Positions 61,501 to 63,317 of a stretch of 64,000 bases of DNA are shown here, one piece after another. How positions within the stretch are numbered: the stretch's first letter is position 1; the number at the start of each line of letters is the position of its first letter. The translations under genes and the position numbers were made by a program. Under the pieces are notes generated by a model that saw only the letters and a program-made list of their open reading frames with translations, was not told the origin of the DNA and searched no databases. Source of the DNA: Corbicula japonica (taxonomy: Eukaryota; Mollusca; Bivalvia; Venerida; Cyrenidae); assembly GCA_038501625.1 (NCBI GenBank), contig JAZAYU010000725.1:1-64000 (forward strand), written 5' to 3'.

Positions 61501-63317
61501 ACATATGTAATTAATAATGCCAACTATTTATAAGTCATGCCATATGAAATTACAAATACAATAATTAATCAATCAAACTATTTATCTTACCCACTTCTGT
61601 ACACAAAGGCGGATATTTTACACTCCAGGTTCCGTTTGCCTGGCACAAAGAAGTCGCTGTTTTCTGTGAAGAGTTAATCACCTGATAACCTTCAACACAT
61701 CTGGAAGTTGCAACAGATCCGTAGGTTGTATTTTTCGAAAATTCTATTTCACTGAAAGTTTCTCTTGAGCTGTTTGAATACTCCCAATTCCCACAATCTG
61801 AAATCGTAAACAAGTTTCATTATCAATCCACAGTTTAAGGAATAAAATTGCCATTTGCAAAATTAACTGAACAAGATGTTCCTAATGTTTATTTCATTTT
61901 AGTTAATTCCTATTGTTATGTACTAGTGCCTGTATTTTTCATACGTAAAGACAGAACTAAAGAACAATAAATATTCTTTAAAATTATTACGTTTTTTAAC
62001 ATCCAAACAAAAAATACGTCTGCAACAGTTTAAAAAAAATCAAAAATGATCTAAAAAGATTTGAATAAAACCTTTTCATTATGTTAAGTATACAATTATG
62101 ATATTGAATTAAAACATTTCGGGAATATGGGTATGCAAAGCGCTCTAGCATATCATGTTGATAATCTTTTTATTGTTGGATTTTCAGATAATTTTTACGA
62201 ATTCCGTGAAGAAATTTATACATTGAACATATTGTCATTTTTTTAGGTTTACTAATTAAATCTACATTTAAAACTGGCTTGTGCAATAAATATTTTAAAT
62301 TGCACCTGTATTTTTCAATTACATCTGGGTACCGGCTATAAAACTTGCAAACGAGTTTCGTTAATTTGTGATACCGGTAACCTAGTATAAAAAGCTTTCC
62401 TGTTTTGCAGCAATTACGTTGATTTTAATTTTAACATCATTGCAAGCTCTAGAAAACATATCAAACTATGAGATAAACCCCGTAAGATGTTGCACGAGGA
62501 ACATCGCCGTCTAAAAACAGAAAATTTACTAAATTAAAATCATGGATTTTATCATTTACTCGTTTTTAATTCTATTAGTGACGTAACCATTCTCAATGGA
62601 AAGATTTAGATCAAGAAAGCTTTCTTGCTTTTCTATATTGTTCGCTTTATTTCTCTCTAGTTCTTTAGATTAATTTTATAAAAAAATAAAGAGAGAAATC
62701 AATTTTTGGCACATAATAACGCGTCCAGGAACTCAAGGTTAAACACAAGTTTCCAAGTTATCAATACCTTATTACTAATTAAGTCATGTATAATAATGTT
62801 TTTTGTTAAGTTTTTTATGTTTGGATGTAAATAGAATTTTAGTGATCTTTTGTACTTTCACTATACGTACAAAATAATTCATATTAGAAACTTTAGAAAG
62901 CAGGTTCAGGTATACGGTATTAAGGAGTTACATGTATCTCAAAATGCAATATTCCGTCGAACGCACGCACAAAATGCATTGAAAGCATAACATGTTCACT
63001 TATTTTAACATGAGGAAGATAGAAATATTATTTACTTATAGATTTTTACTCGTGAATATTTTATACTGTTACTCGTAAAAGCAAACCTCTTCTTGTTCAA
63101 GTTTTCTTACCGACTTCTACGCACAACGGTGGTGTTTGTACACTCCATGTAGCATTAGCTTGGCAAACTGAAGTCAGACTGTTCTCTGTAGAGTTTCTTA
63201 ACTGGTATCCATGTTTACATCTGAGTACTGCGCTTGATCCATATGTGGTATTTTGAGTATACGTGATATCACTAAAGTTAGCAAATACATCATCGAGGTA
63301 TTCCCACCTGCCACAGT
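13446..63317 (-). CDS. CCP/HRM/GAIN adhesion GPCR, multi-exon, 5'-partial
   Basis: Assembled by eye from exons with GT/AG sites and compatible phases. Order: seven CCP/sushi domains, C-terminal half of an HRM domain, GAIN domain, GPS, seven transmembrane helices. Family knowledge: adhesion GPCRs self-cleave at the GPS inside the GAIN domain and signal through a tethered agonist at the plasma membrane; CCP domains bind protein ligands. Key signatures are HLTNFAILM (GPS), AALLHYIYLVVFC (TM3), CWLT (second extracellular loop), MGCTWVIGV (TM6) and QYVFAICNGLQ (TM7). The start codon and signal peptide lie beyond the window. One GAIN segment (38.6-40.9 kb) and the C-terminal tail are not securely placed. 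Ligand and subfamily are unknown; I know of no human adhesion GPCR with tandem CCPs, so no vertebrate symbol is given. Introns reach about 10 kb and are full of mobile elements. Confidence 0.9.
13599..13640 (-). CDS. 7TM micro-exon: end of TM7
   Basis: A 42-bp phase 0-0 exon. Acceptor ..ttttag, donor AAGCAG|gtaaat. It encodes GLVIFLCHCVLNKQ, exactly the expected continuation after NGLQ (family pattern 'QGlfIFlfHc..n'). Confidence 0.9.
14263..14389 (-). CDS. 7TM exon: TM6 and most of TM7
   Basis: A 127-bp exon, phase 2 start and phase 0 end. Acceptor ..tttcag, donor CTTCAG|gtaatc. It encodes GIRCLCVLMPIMGCTWVIGV, then QYVFAICNGLQ, very close to the class signature for TM6 and TM7. Confidence 0.95.
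14908..14993 (-). CDS. 7TM exon: TM5 end and intracellular loop 3
   Basis: An 86-bp exon, phase 0 start and phase 2 end. Acceptor ..ttccag, donor GTCAA|gtaggt. It encodes VNVVLLVLVIKTAF, then QKTNAEKVK. The intron before it carries a mariner relic and paired tRNA-like sequences. Confidence 0.92.
15169..16571 (+). mobile_element. Mariner-family element with TIRs
   Basis: Terminal inverted repeats of 26 bp with 24 matches: 15169-15194 ('ggtgtttcaaaatatctgtt..') and 16546-16571 (reverse 'ggtgtttcataatatatgtt..'). Length 1403 bp, typical for mariner. No clear TA duplication is visible at the borders. It sits in the intron between the TM5-start and TM5-end exons and has the opposite orientation to the receptor. 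Confidence 0.85.
15354..16397 (+). pseudogene. Decayed mariner-type transposase (DUF4817/DDE_3-like)
   Basis: N-terminal helix-turn-helix region DKCAEVVKLYCERNSPDTVI (from about 15360) resembles DUF4817. The DDE region has DEAHFYLNAQVNKLNCRFWG, then LWFQQNGAT, then after a frameshift SPNLTSLDFFLWGYLKDRVF. In the family the second catalytic motif reads FQQDGA; here the Asp is Asn. In-frame stops occur in the N-terminal half. The longest intact piece is 15835-16125. Confidence 0.85.
16789..16890 (+). repeat. tRNA-like (SINE head) sequence, plus strand
   Basis: Contains 'ggtagcacagtggtt', a perfect-looking pol III A box, and 70 bp later 'gggtttcgattca', a near B box. The ends do not pair as an acceptor stem, so it is a tRNA-derived repeat or pseudo-tRNA, not a working tRNA. 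Confidence 0.55.
16965..17066 (-). repeat. tRNA-like (SINE head) sequence, minus strand
   Basis: Reverse strand reads 'attagccgagtggtctaaga' (A box of the tRNA-Leu/Ser type) and, about 60 bp on, 'tatgttcgaaaca' (B box). No closing acceptor stem was found. It converges on the plus-strand tRNA-like sequence 75 bp away. Confidence 0.55.
17287..17450. mobile_element. Hairpin MITE-like inverted repeat
   Basis: Left arm 'cgtctcaggcagtata' (about 17310) and right arm 'tatactgcctgagacg' (about 17411), with flanking 'tttcagagacgaaa' and 'tttcgtccctgaaa' also inverted. Total about 164 bp. No coding capacity. Intronic. Confidence 0.7.
17759..17825 (-). CDS. 7TM exon: extracellular loop 2 and TM5 start
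   Basis: A 67-bp exon, phase 2 start and phase 0 end. Acceptor ..atgcag, donor ATCATA|gtaaga. It encodes CWLTIDRGLIWAFVVPALT, including the near-invariant Cys-Trp of loop 2. Confidence 0.92.
18212..18281 (-). CDS. 7TM exon: TM4
   Basis: A 70-bp exon, phase 1 start and phase 2 end. Acceptor ..tttacag, donor AAAAATT|gtaaat. It encodes PAVVVGISLGARQLKGYGNE, matching the 'P..iVgislg...gYg' TM4 pattern. Confidence 0.9.
18316..18720 (+). repeat. Dispersed repeat copy 2
   Basis: Strong match to 12045-12440 along its length, including 'ccagtggcaatttgttttgc' and 'ttgctgcgaggggaggctgt'. It lies in the intron upstream (minus sense) of the TM4 exon. Confidence 0.8.
19334..19484 (-). CDS. 7TM exon: TM3 to start of TM4
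   Basis: A 151-bp exon, phase 0 start and phase 1 end. Acceptor ..atgcag, donor CTGGC|gtaagt. It encodes DVCTAIAALLHYIYLVVFC, MLAEGIEIAVTVLYVFNTKS and the WLLPAAW start of TM4. It has the conserved TM3 cysteine that pairs with the second extracellular loop. Confidence 0.95.
19597..21440. repeat. Repeat element with TGACCTTGACC units, 'gctcacctgag' ends
   Basis: Begins 'gagggccatgatagccc..tcgctcacctgagta' and ends 'cagctcaggtgagctta', an inverted end motif. Inside are about ten degenerate units with 'cagtgaccttgaccttggac', 'gcatgggtattgtac', 'gacaagatttttctattttt' and 'gaccaagtttc'. A GGACGTCGGAC motif is near 21350. It resembles a very common bivalve repeat (memory). It lies in the TM2-TM3 intron. 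Confidence 0.8.
21690..22330. repeat. Degenerate ~190-bp tandem units
   Basis: Recurring blocks such as 'aaagggacaaaactc', 'aacaggagtaatcattcttg' and 'gcagatggctttgtt' (the last two partly duplicated at 22152-22200). Strongly diverged; no coding. Confidence 0.5.
23143..24565. repeat. Second copy of the 19.6-kb repeat family, nested
   Basis: Opens 'gaggtccatgatggccc..tcactcacctgtg' like 19597, then at least nine units with 'gtaacagtgacctagttttt', 'gaccaagtttcatgacaat' and 'gtgaccgctagagtgttaac'. Units are 120-150 bp. The inverted right edge is missing, so the copy is truncated. Confidence 0.7.
24577..24606 (+). repeat. Interstitial telomere-like tract 1
   Basis: Five TTAGGG/TTTAGGG units in about 30 bp, followed directly by 'taaaaaggcccataactc'. 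Confidence 0.9.
24733..24781 (+). repeat. Interstitial telomere-like tract 2
   Basis: About eight TTAGGG-type units, some TTTAGGG or TTGGGG, followed by the same 'taaaaaggtccataactc' unit as tract 1. The pair is therefore part of a tandem unit. Confidence 0.9.
25072..25118 (+). repeat. (GGAC)n simple repeat
   Basis: About eleven GGAC units with one GGAA interruption, at the right edge of the outer element. Confidence 0.95.
25220..25322 (-). CDS. 7TM exon: TM2
   Basis: A 103-bp exon, phase 2 start and phase 0 end. Donor AATAAG|gtaaaa. It encodes VVILMHLSVSLVLSYAVFL and GGVDRTENK, a typical TM2 and first extracellular loop. Confidence 0.93.
25922..26025 (-). CDS. 7TM exon: TM1
   Basis: A 104-bp exon, phase 0 start and phase 2 end. 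Acceptor ..tttcag, donor TGGAG|gtatgt. It encodes IDIISIAGCSISLFALVLTV, then HAALWR, a standard TM1 of the secretin/adhesion class. It follows a roughly 10-kb intron. Confidence 0.93.
26560..26712 (+). repeat. Dispersed repeat, partial copy of the 12.05-kb family
   Basis: 'ctagaaccttgtttaaaccc', 'cagtggcaaaa', 'gttgtctatttt' and 'gtgtggaggctttgtct' keep the order seen at 18480-18680. Confidence 0.6.
26847..29352 (+). repeat. Tandem duplication of a ~1-kb segment
   Basis: Segment A (26847-28348) and segment B (28349-29352) are almost identical ('aactactgcgacttttcgac', 'cgaacaatatgatatccatt', 'acgctcc..gtagatacttaaa'). Both end in 'tatttgtattttcttc'. A is longer because it carries a 482-bp MITE. 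The few differences are point changes and small indels, so the duplication is fairly recent. It lies inside the GPS-TM1 intron. Confidence 0.92.
27311..27792. mobile_element. TTAA-flanked MITE
   Basis: Perfect 21-bp TIRs ('agccacaataaacttgccaa' at 27311 and its reverse at 27772-27792), flanked on both sides by TTAA (27307-27310 and 27793-27796). The paralogous copy at 28801-28812 shows the uninterrupted site 'atcttaaataac'. TTAA duplication is typical of piggyBac- and Kolobok-type elements. No coding capacity was recognised. Confidence 0.92.
29569..29591. repeat. Perfect short hairpin
   Basis: 'ctcgggtcgc' + gaa + 'gcgacccgag', a 10-bp GC-rich stem in AT-rich DNA, just downstream of the 1-kb duplication. 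Confidence 0.7.
29593..31600. other. Intronic DNA, no gene recognised
   Basis: Slightly CpG-richer at 29580-29960 ('cgatcggccattttg'), otherwise AT-rich. Open frames of about 70 codons occur (30089-30301, 30660-30881) but show no known motif. Confidence 0.4.
31600..31765. mobile_element. Foldback MITE
   Basis: Left arm 'gtgtagatccagattagctg..caggatctgcactgttcac' (31608-31656) and right arm 'gtgaacattgcagatcctga..gctgatctgaatctacag' (31690-31749) are inverted copies. I recall very similar hairpins as frequent in bivalves. Confidence 0.7.
31766..34058. other. Intronic AT-rich DNA, no gene recognised
   Basis: No supported features. The longest plus-strand open frame (33552-33896, 114 codons) has no recognisable domain and AT-biased codons. 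Confidence 0.4.
34059..34600 (+). repeat. Dispersed repeat, 656-bp family, near full-length monomer
   Basis: Diverged monomer that includes the tail 'ttacagccgccacacggcac', followed by the start of the next unit ('atagatgaaaggggaac', 34571). This shows the family was already tandem here. About 120 bp of the internal part present in the 43.7-kb units is absent. Confidence 0.8.
35029..35129. mobile_element. Hairpin MITE-like inverted repeat
   Basis: Left arm 35029-35060 ('ggatatattgccggtct') and right arm 35096-35129 ('agaccggcaatatatcc') with about 35 bp between. The outer ends are 'cttgacag' and 'ctgtcaag'. Confidence 0.75.
35364..35480 (-). repeat. 254-bp tRNA-like unit, fragment
   Basis: Minus-oriented partial copy: 'caaccaattgagccaatcgg', 'gttgatcggatagcc', 'agtaacgggttattttattg'. 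Same family as 56.1-56.96 kb. Confidence 0.7.
35798..35882 (+). repeat. Dispersed repeat, tail of the 12.05-kb family
   Basis: 'tgctctcttttctttacg', 'caggaggctctgtctac' and 'gtggccattcctgatacgca' match the end of the copies at 12.4 and 18.7 kb. Confidence 0.55.
36155..36266 (-). CDS. GPS exon 2 with autoproteolysis site
   Basis: A 112-bp exon, phase 2 start and phase 0 end. Acceptor ..tttcag, donor ACAGAG|gtaaac. It encodes SGWDNDGCVLL, then VTVCRCYHLTNFAILM. The His-Leu-Thr triad is the canonical cleavage site (between Leu and Thr), and the residues after it would form the tethered agonist. All GPS cysteines are present, so cleavage competence is likely. Confidence 0.95.
36619..36662 (-). 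CDS. GPS exon 1
   Basis: A 44-bp exon, phase 0 start and phase 2 end. Acceptor ..tttcag, donor CTCCAA|gtaagt. It encodes GANGKPQCSFWNDSK, which carries the first GPS cysteine and the Phe-Trp pair. Confidence 0.9.
36707..36980 (+). repeat. Dispersed repeat, 656-bp family, fragment
   Basis: 'gtttgattgaacctgttta', 'cgcctacccctgattgagcg' and 'cattcaatgcggtattttca' in the family order. It ends near 'gttcggtccacag'. Confidence 0.65.
37864..37975 (-). CDS. GAIN subdomain B exon
   Basis: A 112-bp exon, phase 2 start and phase 0 end. Acceptor ..ttttcag, donor TTTGAG|gtatgc. It encodes SSVISVTVDNWERN and IDLYLGLFE, the beta-strand region just before the GPS. Confidence 0.87.
38457..38529 (-). CDS. 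GAIN subdomain B exon (start uncertain)
   Basis: Donor AACGG|gtaagg gives a phase-2 end that matches the next exon exactly. The coding part includes TIVVYKNLSGILSARSVVNG, the typical 'YxN' strand of GAIN subdomain B. Two acceptors are possible: ..tttcag at 38529 (phase 1, joins 40930-41040 directly) or ..ttacag at 38554 (phase 0). A small further GAIN exon may be missing; a weak candidate with acceptor ..tttttag lies near 38600-38680. Confidence 0.75.
38990..39412 (+). repeat. 254-bp tRNA-like units, two in tandem
   Basis: The core 'gtcgccgtgacggtgcgggt' / 'gtcgctgtgacggtgcgggt' occurs at 39110 and 39364, 254 bp apart. Each unit has an A-box-like 'tatctcaattgattg' or 'taccttaattggttg' upstream and 'gggttcgctcccagg' or similar (B-box-like) downstream, then a spacer ('gtaaaataacccgt', 'tatcagggctatccgat'). 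Overlapping open frames on both strands here are by-products of the repeat. Confidence 0.8.
39772..39840 (+). repeat. 254-bp tRNA-like unit, head fragment
   Basis: 'aaggctaggcgctgttgcca' and 'agcgggttcgttcccaggga' correspond to the B-box side of the unit head. Confidence 0.65.
39850..40929. other. Intronic DNA, no feature recognised
   Basis: AT-rich, with no recognisable coding exon or repeat. It lies between GAIN exons, so a small missed exon cannot be excluded. Confidence 0.35.
40930..41040 (-). CDS. GAIN exon
   Basis: A 111-bp phase 1-1 exon. Acceptor ..attccag, donor TTGAAAG|gtaaat. It encodes VHASKIQNDTDMTMF and KYNISSNLILYKESLKG. Its phase fits the exon before it and the shorter form of the exon after it. 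Confidence 0.75.
41155..41356 (+). repeat. 254-bp tRNA-like unit, single
   Basis: 'aacagtaaaataacccgtta', 'gattagctcaattggttgcg' (A-box-like), 'gtaggcgctgtcgcc', 'gtgtgggttcgcccttaggt' (B-box-like). Confidence 0.75.
41530..41644 (-). CDS. GAIN exon
   Basis: A 115-bp exon, phase 0 start and phase 1 end. Acceptor ..gtatag, donor AATTTAG|gtaaga. It encodes DKTGAERVLNVVSKFTDAI and further residues, a helical GAIN segment. Confidence 0.85.
42234..42329 (-). CDS. GAIN exon with Leu-Leu-Asp/Trp motif
   Basis: A 96-bp phase 0-0 exon. Acceptor ..acgtag, donor AACCAG|gtggtg. It encodes NFLDTASNLLDPS and NTWKSIGQ, matching the 'ASNLLD...W' segment of adhesion-GPCR GAIN domains. Confidence 0.85.
42578..42769 (-). 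CDS. GAIN subdomain A exon
   Basis: A 192-bp phase 0-0 exon. Acceptor ..attacag, donor TCGCAG|gtaaga. The translation is acidic and predicted helical (LESILEHPEKAAMVV, EVEKVASILDHIASISENM), as in the helical part of GAIN domains. Confidence 0.85.
43365..43700 (+). repeat. Dispersed repeat, uninterrupted copy
   Basis: Matches the sequence flanking the mariner at 47.6-49.2 kb: 'aatcccgtgaagtaaacttc', 'agttttaccatttaatttct', 'aaatttaaaacttttaa', 'caatttcactgtg', 'aaaccattaaacatttatac'. It has the empty site 'cgtgtacaag' at about 43449. Confidence 0.8.
43749..45972 (+). repeat. 656-bp tandem repeat, 3.4 units
   Basis: Units start 'gatgaaaagggaac' at 43749, 44405, 45061 and 45717: exact 656-bp periods, nearly identical. 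The last unit stops after about 255 bp ('cattccatgt'). Each unit contains 'ggctgggatattgaaaccac' and ends in a module ('tacagccgccacacggcaca') shared, in reverse orientation, with the 254-bp tRNA-like units. No coding capacity was recognised. Confidence 0.95.
46473..46904 (-). pseudogene. Unrecognised open segment with one stop
   Basis: Reading minus from 46904, a hydrophobic stretch (VIVLVMWSFFIVVWKVRVL) is followed by a Lys-rich part (KRTKGKGGKND), then YYEAVSDDKL, one TAA, and in the same frame DNFDEHVQLASTDVNIASGS and a Cys-containing tail. No ATG start. It could be a relic of a membrane protein with a cytoplasmic tail, a transposon fragment, or chance. Function unknown. Confidence 0.3.
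47682..48969 (-). mobile_element. Mariner element with TA target duplication
   Basis: Inverted ends of about 31 bp: 'cgagaggtgcccaacttata' at 47682 and the reverse of 'ttgttcaaaaataagttggg..ctctcg' ending at 48969, two mismatches. Flanked by TA at 47680-47681 and 48970-48971. Length 1288 bp. The empty site survives at about 43450 in a paralogous repeat. It lies in the intron between the HRM and first GAIN exons, same strand as the receptor. Confidence 0.92.
47760..48838 (-). pseudogene. Mariner transposase, inactivated
   Basis: N-terminal helix-turn-helix TQIEMASKFGVSKGTLYKII (within 48464-48600). DDE domain with TYDEAMFYF, then FHQDSASRHTS, then SPDAVPMDFDFWGVLKR; all three catalytic Asp positions are still Asp. 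At least a stop after KVLKPF (near 48118), another near 48000 and a frame change between 48400 and 48464 disrupt it. The decay is mild compared with the 15-kb mariner. Confidence 0.85.
49285..49400 (-). repeat. Dispersed repeat, 656-bp family, reverse fragment
   Basis: 'ggcggcatgggcaataatat', 'actgcccatgaagggc' and 'cgagcctgcaatattttcat' are reverse-complement pieces of the 656-bp unit start. Confidence 0.6.
49654..49754 (-). CDS. HRM (hormone receptor motif) exon, C-terminal half
   Basis: A 101-bp exon, phase 1 start and phase 0 end. Acceptor ..ttaacag, donor AAAAAGT|gtgagt. It encodes SRQCSTTGEWLLPLYNC, the typical last part of an HRM domain (Cys, Gly-x-Trp, Cys) that precedes GAIN domains. 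The usual first HRM cysteines are not in this exon and none is seen before the CCP D exon, so the domain is short or degenerate. Confidence 0.85.
50422..50570. mobile_element. 149-bp near-perfect palindrome (MITE-like)
   Basis: Left arm 'gggctgaaggttataaagct..ctgattggctgaaatggcga' and right arm 'tcgccatttcagccaatcag..agttttataacctttagccc' meet with almost no loop at about 50496. Arms are about 70 bp with few mismatches. It is in the intron between the last CCP exon and the HRM exon. Confidence 0.88.
50657..50839 (-). CDS. CCP/sushi exon D, unlike the A-B-C set
   Basis: A 183-bp phase 1-1 exon. Acceptor ..gttacag, donor TTTTCAAG|gtttgt. It encodes a shorter CCP (61 residues) with ECPSL, VFTCPTGYNI, ACQPNGAWT and PTCFQ. 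It has no sister exon in the window, so it was probably outside the duplicated block. It is the last CCP before the HRM exon. Confidence 0.9.
51107..51313 (-). CDS. CCP/sushi exon C, proximal copy
   Basis: A 207-bp phase 1-1 exon with one CCP domain (DCGKWVFHDSS, LATCIDGFHLINS, TSKCQANGTWSI, PPLCVEV). Donor GTCG|gtaagt, acceptor ..tttcag. It is a paralogue of 53806-54012. Confidence 0.93.
52092..52298 (-). CDS. CCP/sushi exon B, proximal copy
   Basis: A 207-bp phase 1-1 exon with one CCP domain (DCGNWEYSNSSRESF, ISRCVEGYQV, SLCQANGTWSV, PPLCTEV). It is a paralogue of the exon at 61591-61797, and the homology continues into the neighbouring intron. Confidence 0.93.
52754..52960 (-). CDS. CCP/sushi exon A, proximal copy
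   Basis: A 207-bp phase 1-1 exon with one four-cysteine CCP domain (DCGRWEYHDDL, VLKCKHGYQL, TVCQANATWSV, PPLCVEV). Donor GTCG|gtaaga. It is a paralogue of the exon at 63111-63317. Confidence 0.93.
53263..53440. mobile_element. Hairpin MITE-like inverted repeat
   Basis: Arms of about 67 bp: 'gccatttacatacactaact..gaaacaattacatatacacg' (53263-53328) and 'gtgtatatgtaattgtttca..gtgtttgtaaatggc' (53380-53438), loop about 50 bp. Intronic between CCP exons. Confidence 0.85.
53806..54012 (-). CDS. CCP/sushi exon C, distal copy
   Basis: A 207-bp phase 1-1 exon encoding one CCP domain (DCGMWVFHDST, LATCIDGYHLINS, TSKCQANGTWSI, PPLCVEV). It closely matches the exon at 51107-51313, differing at a few residues (for example MWVFHDSTWDK against KWVFHDSSWAK). 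Donor GTCG|gtaagt, acceptor ..tttcag. Confidence 0.93.
54947..55460 (+). repeat. Long TIR, left arm
   Basis: About 514 bp, reverse-complementary to 60856-61390 with moderate divergence. Shared blocks include 'cgccacctagcggtaggtgt' against 'caaccgctaggttgggcg' and 'gtttgacatatatgctttg' against 'cgatagcatacatgtcaaac'. Confidence 0.85.
56139..56965 (-). repeat. 254-bp tRNA-like units, tandem array
   Basis: 'cctctagctgggagcgaacc' recurs at 56142, 56395, 56649 and 56903 (253-254 bp steps). Reverse strand: A-box-like 'ggttagctcaattggtt', B-box-like 'gggttcgctcccag', then a body with 'gcagtgtggcggccgt' and 'taaaataacccgttacc'. Full units plus a truncated fourth head. It has the organisation of a tandemly amplified tRNA-derived SINE and lies inside the 6.4-kb element. 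Confidence 0.85.
57375..57909 (-). pseudogene. Mutator-like (PF20700-type) transposase, C-terminal part
   Basis: From 57909 down: MDGDTTTLSRARRCLGDEL (a 'DGD' block like the second catalytic region), FKFKKEYKSLSYRTLQYFEK, then GDHALCDDRWCNFVRNPSDY and KHKSLPFGKDL. The 'GDH..C..WC......YKH..LP.GK.L' pattern fits the Mutator-like transposase family common in aquatic invertebrates (recalled, not searched). Stops and frame changes are present. Confidence 0.65.
58298..58537 (-). pseudogene. Transposase fragment with VSVDG block
   Basis: The frame contains ENVAAVSVDGNSKGREQVIT. In PF20700-type transposases the first catalytic Asp lies in 'VSVDG.W.kRG'. The position between N- and C-terminal pieces on the same strand supports the assignment; the remainder is not recognisable. 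Confidence 0.5.
59803..60114 (-). pseudogene. Transposase fragment, N-terminal part
   Basis: An open stretch of 103 codons: basic start (VRVKGKFRKDSHIKKRF), then SWLDGRGIAEIGVLIKYF, ENRLSLCDIISETRKGLGSI and IKCGTCGKK. The 'WldGRri.elg.L...C..C..pL......e...GlgS...i.C..C' layout is that of the N-terminal zinc-binding part of Mutator-like transposases as I recall it. It is colinear with the fragments at 58.4 and 57.4-57.9 kb. Confidence 0.6.
60173..60245 (+). repeat. (ATTC)n microsatellite
   Basis: About 18 ATTC units with one ATTT interruption. Inside the 6.4-kb element. Any open frame through it is an artefact. Confidence 0.97.
60856..61390 (-). repeat. Long TIR, right arm
   Basis: About 535 bp, inverted relative to 54947-55460. 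It ends 'cggccatgggcgagaactac', then CTTAAG. Divergence from the left arm is clearly visible, so the insertion is old. Confidence 0.85.
61591..61797 (-). CDS. CCP/sushi exon B, distal copy
   Basis: A 207-bp phase 1-1 exon encoding one CCP domain (DCGNWEYSNSS, TSRCVEGYQV, SLCQANGTWSV, PPLCTEV). Donor ..GAAGTGG|gtaaga, acceptor ..tttcag. It is nearly identical to the exon at 52092-52298. The intron on its 3' side contains the 6.4-kb TIR element at 54.9-61.4 kb. Confidence 0.93.
62090..62560 (-). pseudogene. Reverse-transcriptase relic, second fragment
   Basis: Minus strand carries the same block order as 11325-11960: 'gacggcgatgttcctcgtgc' (cf. 11497), then GYRYHKLTKLVCKFYSRYPD, then EKYRCNLKYLL. 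It is heavily broken. It lies in the sequence (about 61.8-62.7 kb) that distinguishes the distal A-B intron from the proximal one, so it probably arrived after the block duplication. Confidence 0.6.
63111..63317 (-). CDS. CCP/sushi exon A, distal copy
   Basis: A 207-bp phase 1-1 exon: acceptor ..tttcag before ACTGTGGC, donor GAAGTCG|gtaaga. It encodes one complete CCP domain with four cysteines (DCGRWEY, VLRCKHGYQL, SVCQANATW, PPLCVE) and the conserved Trp after the third Cys. It closely resembles the exon at 52754-52960. It is the most 5' exon visible, and its phase-1 acceptor requires further exons upstream of the window. Confidence 0.93.
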
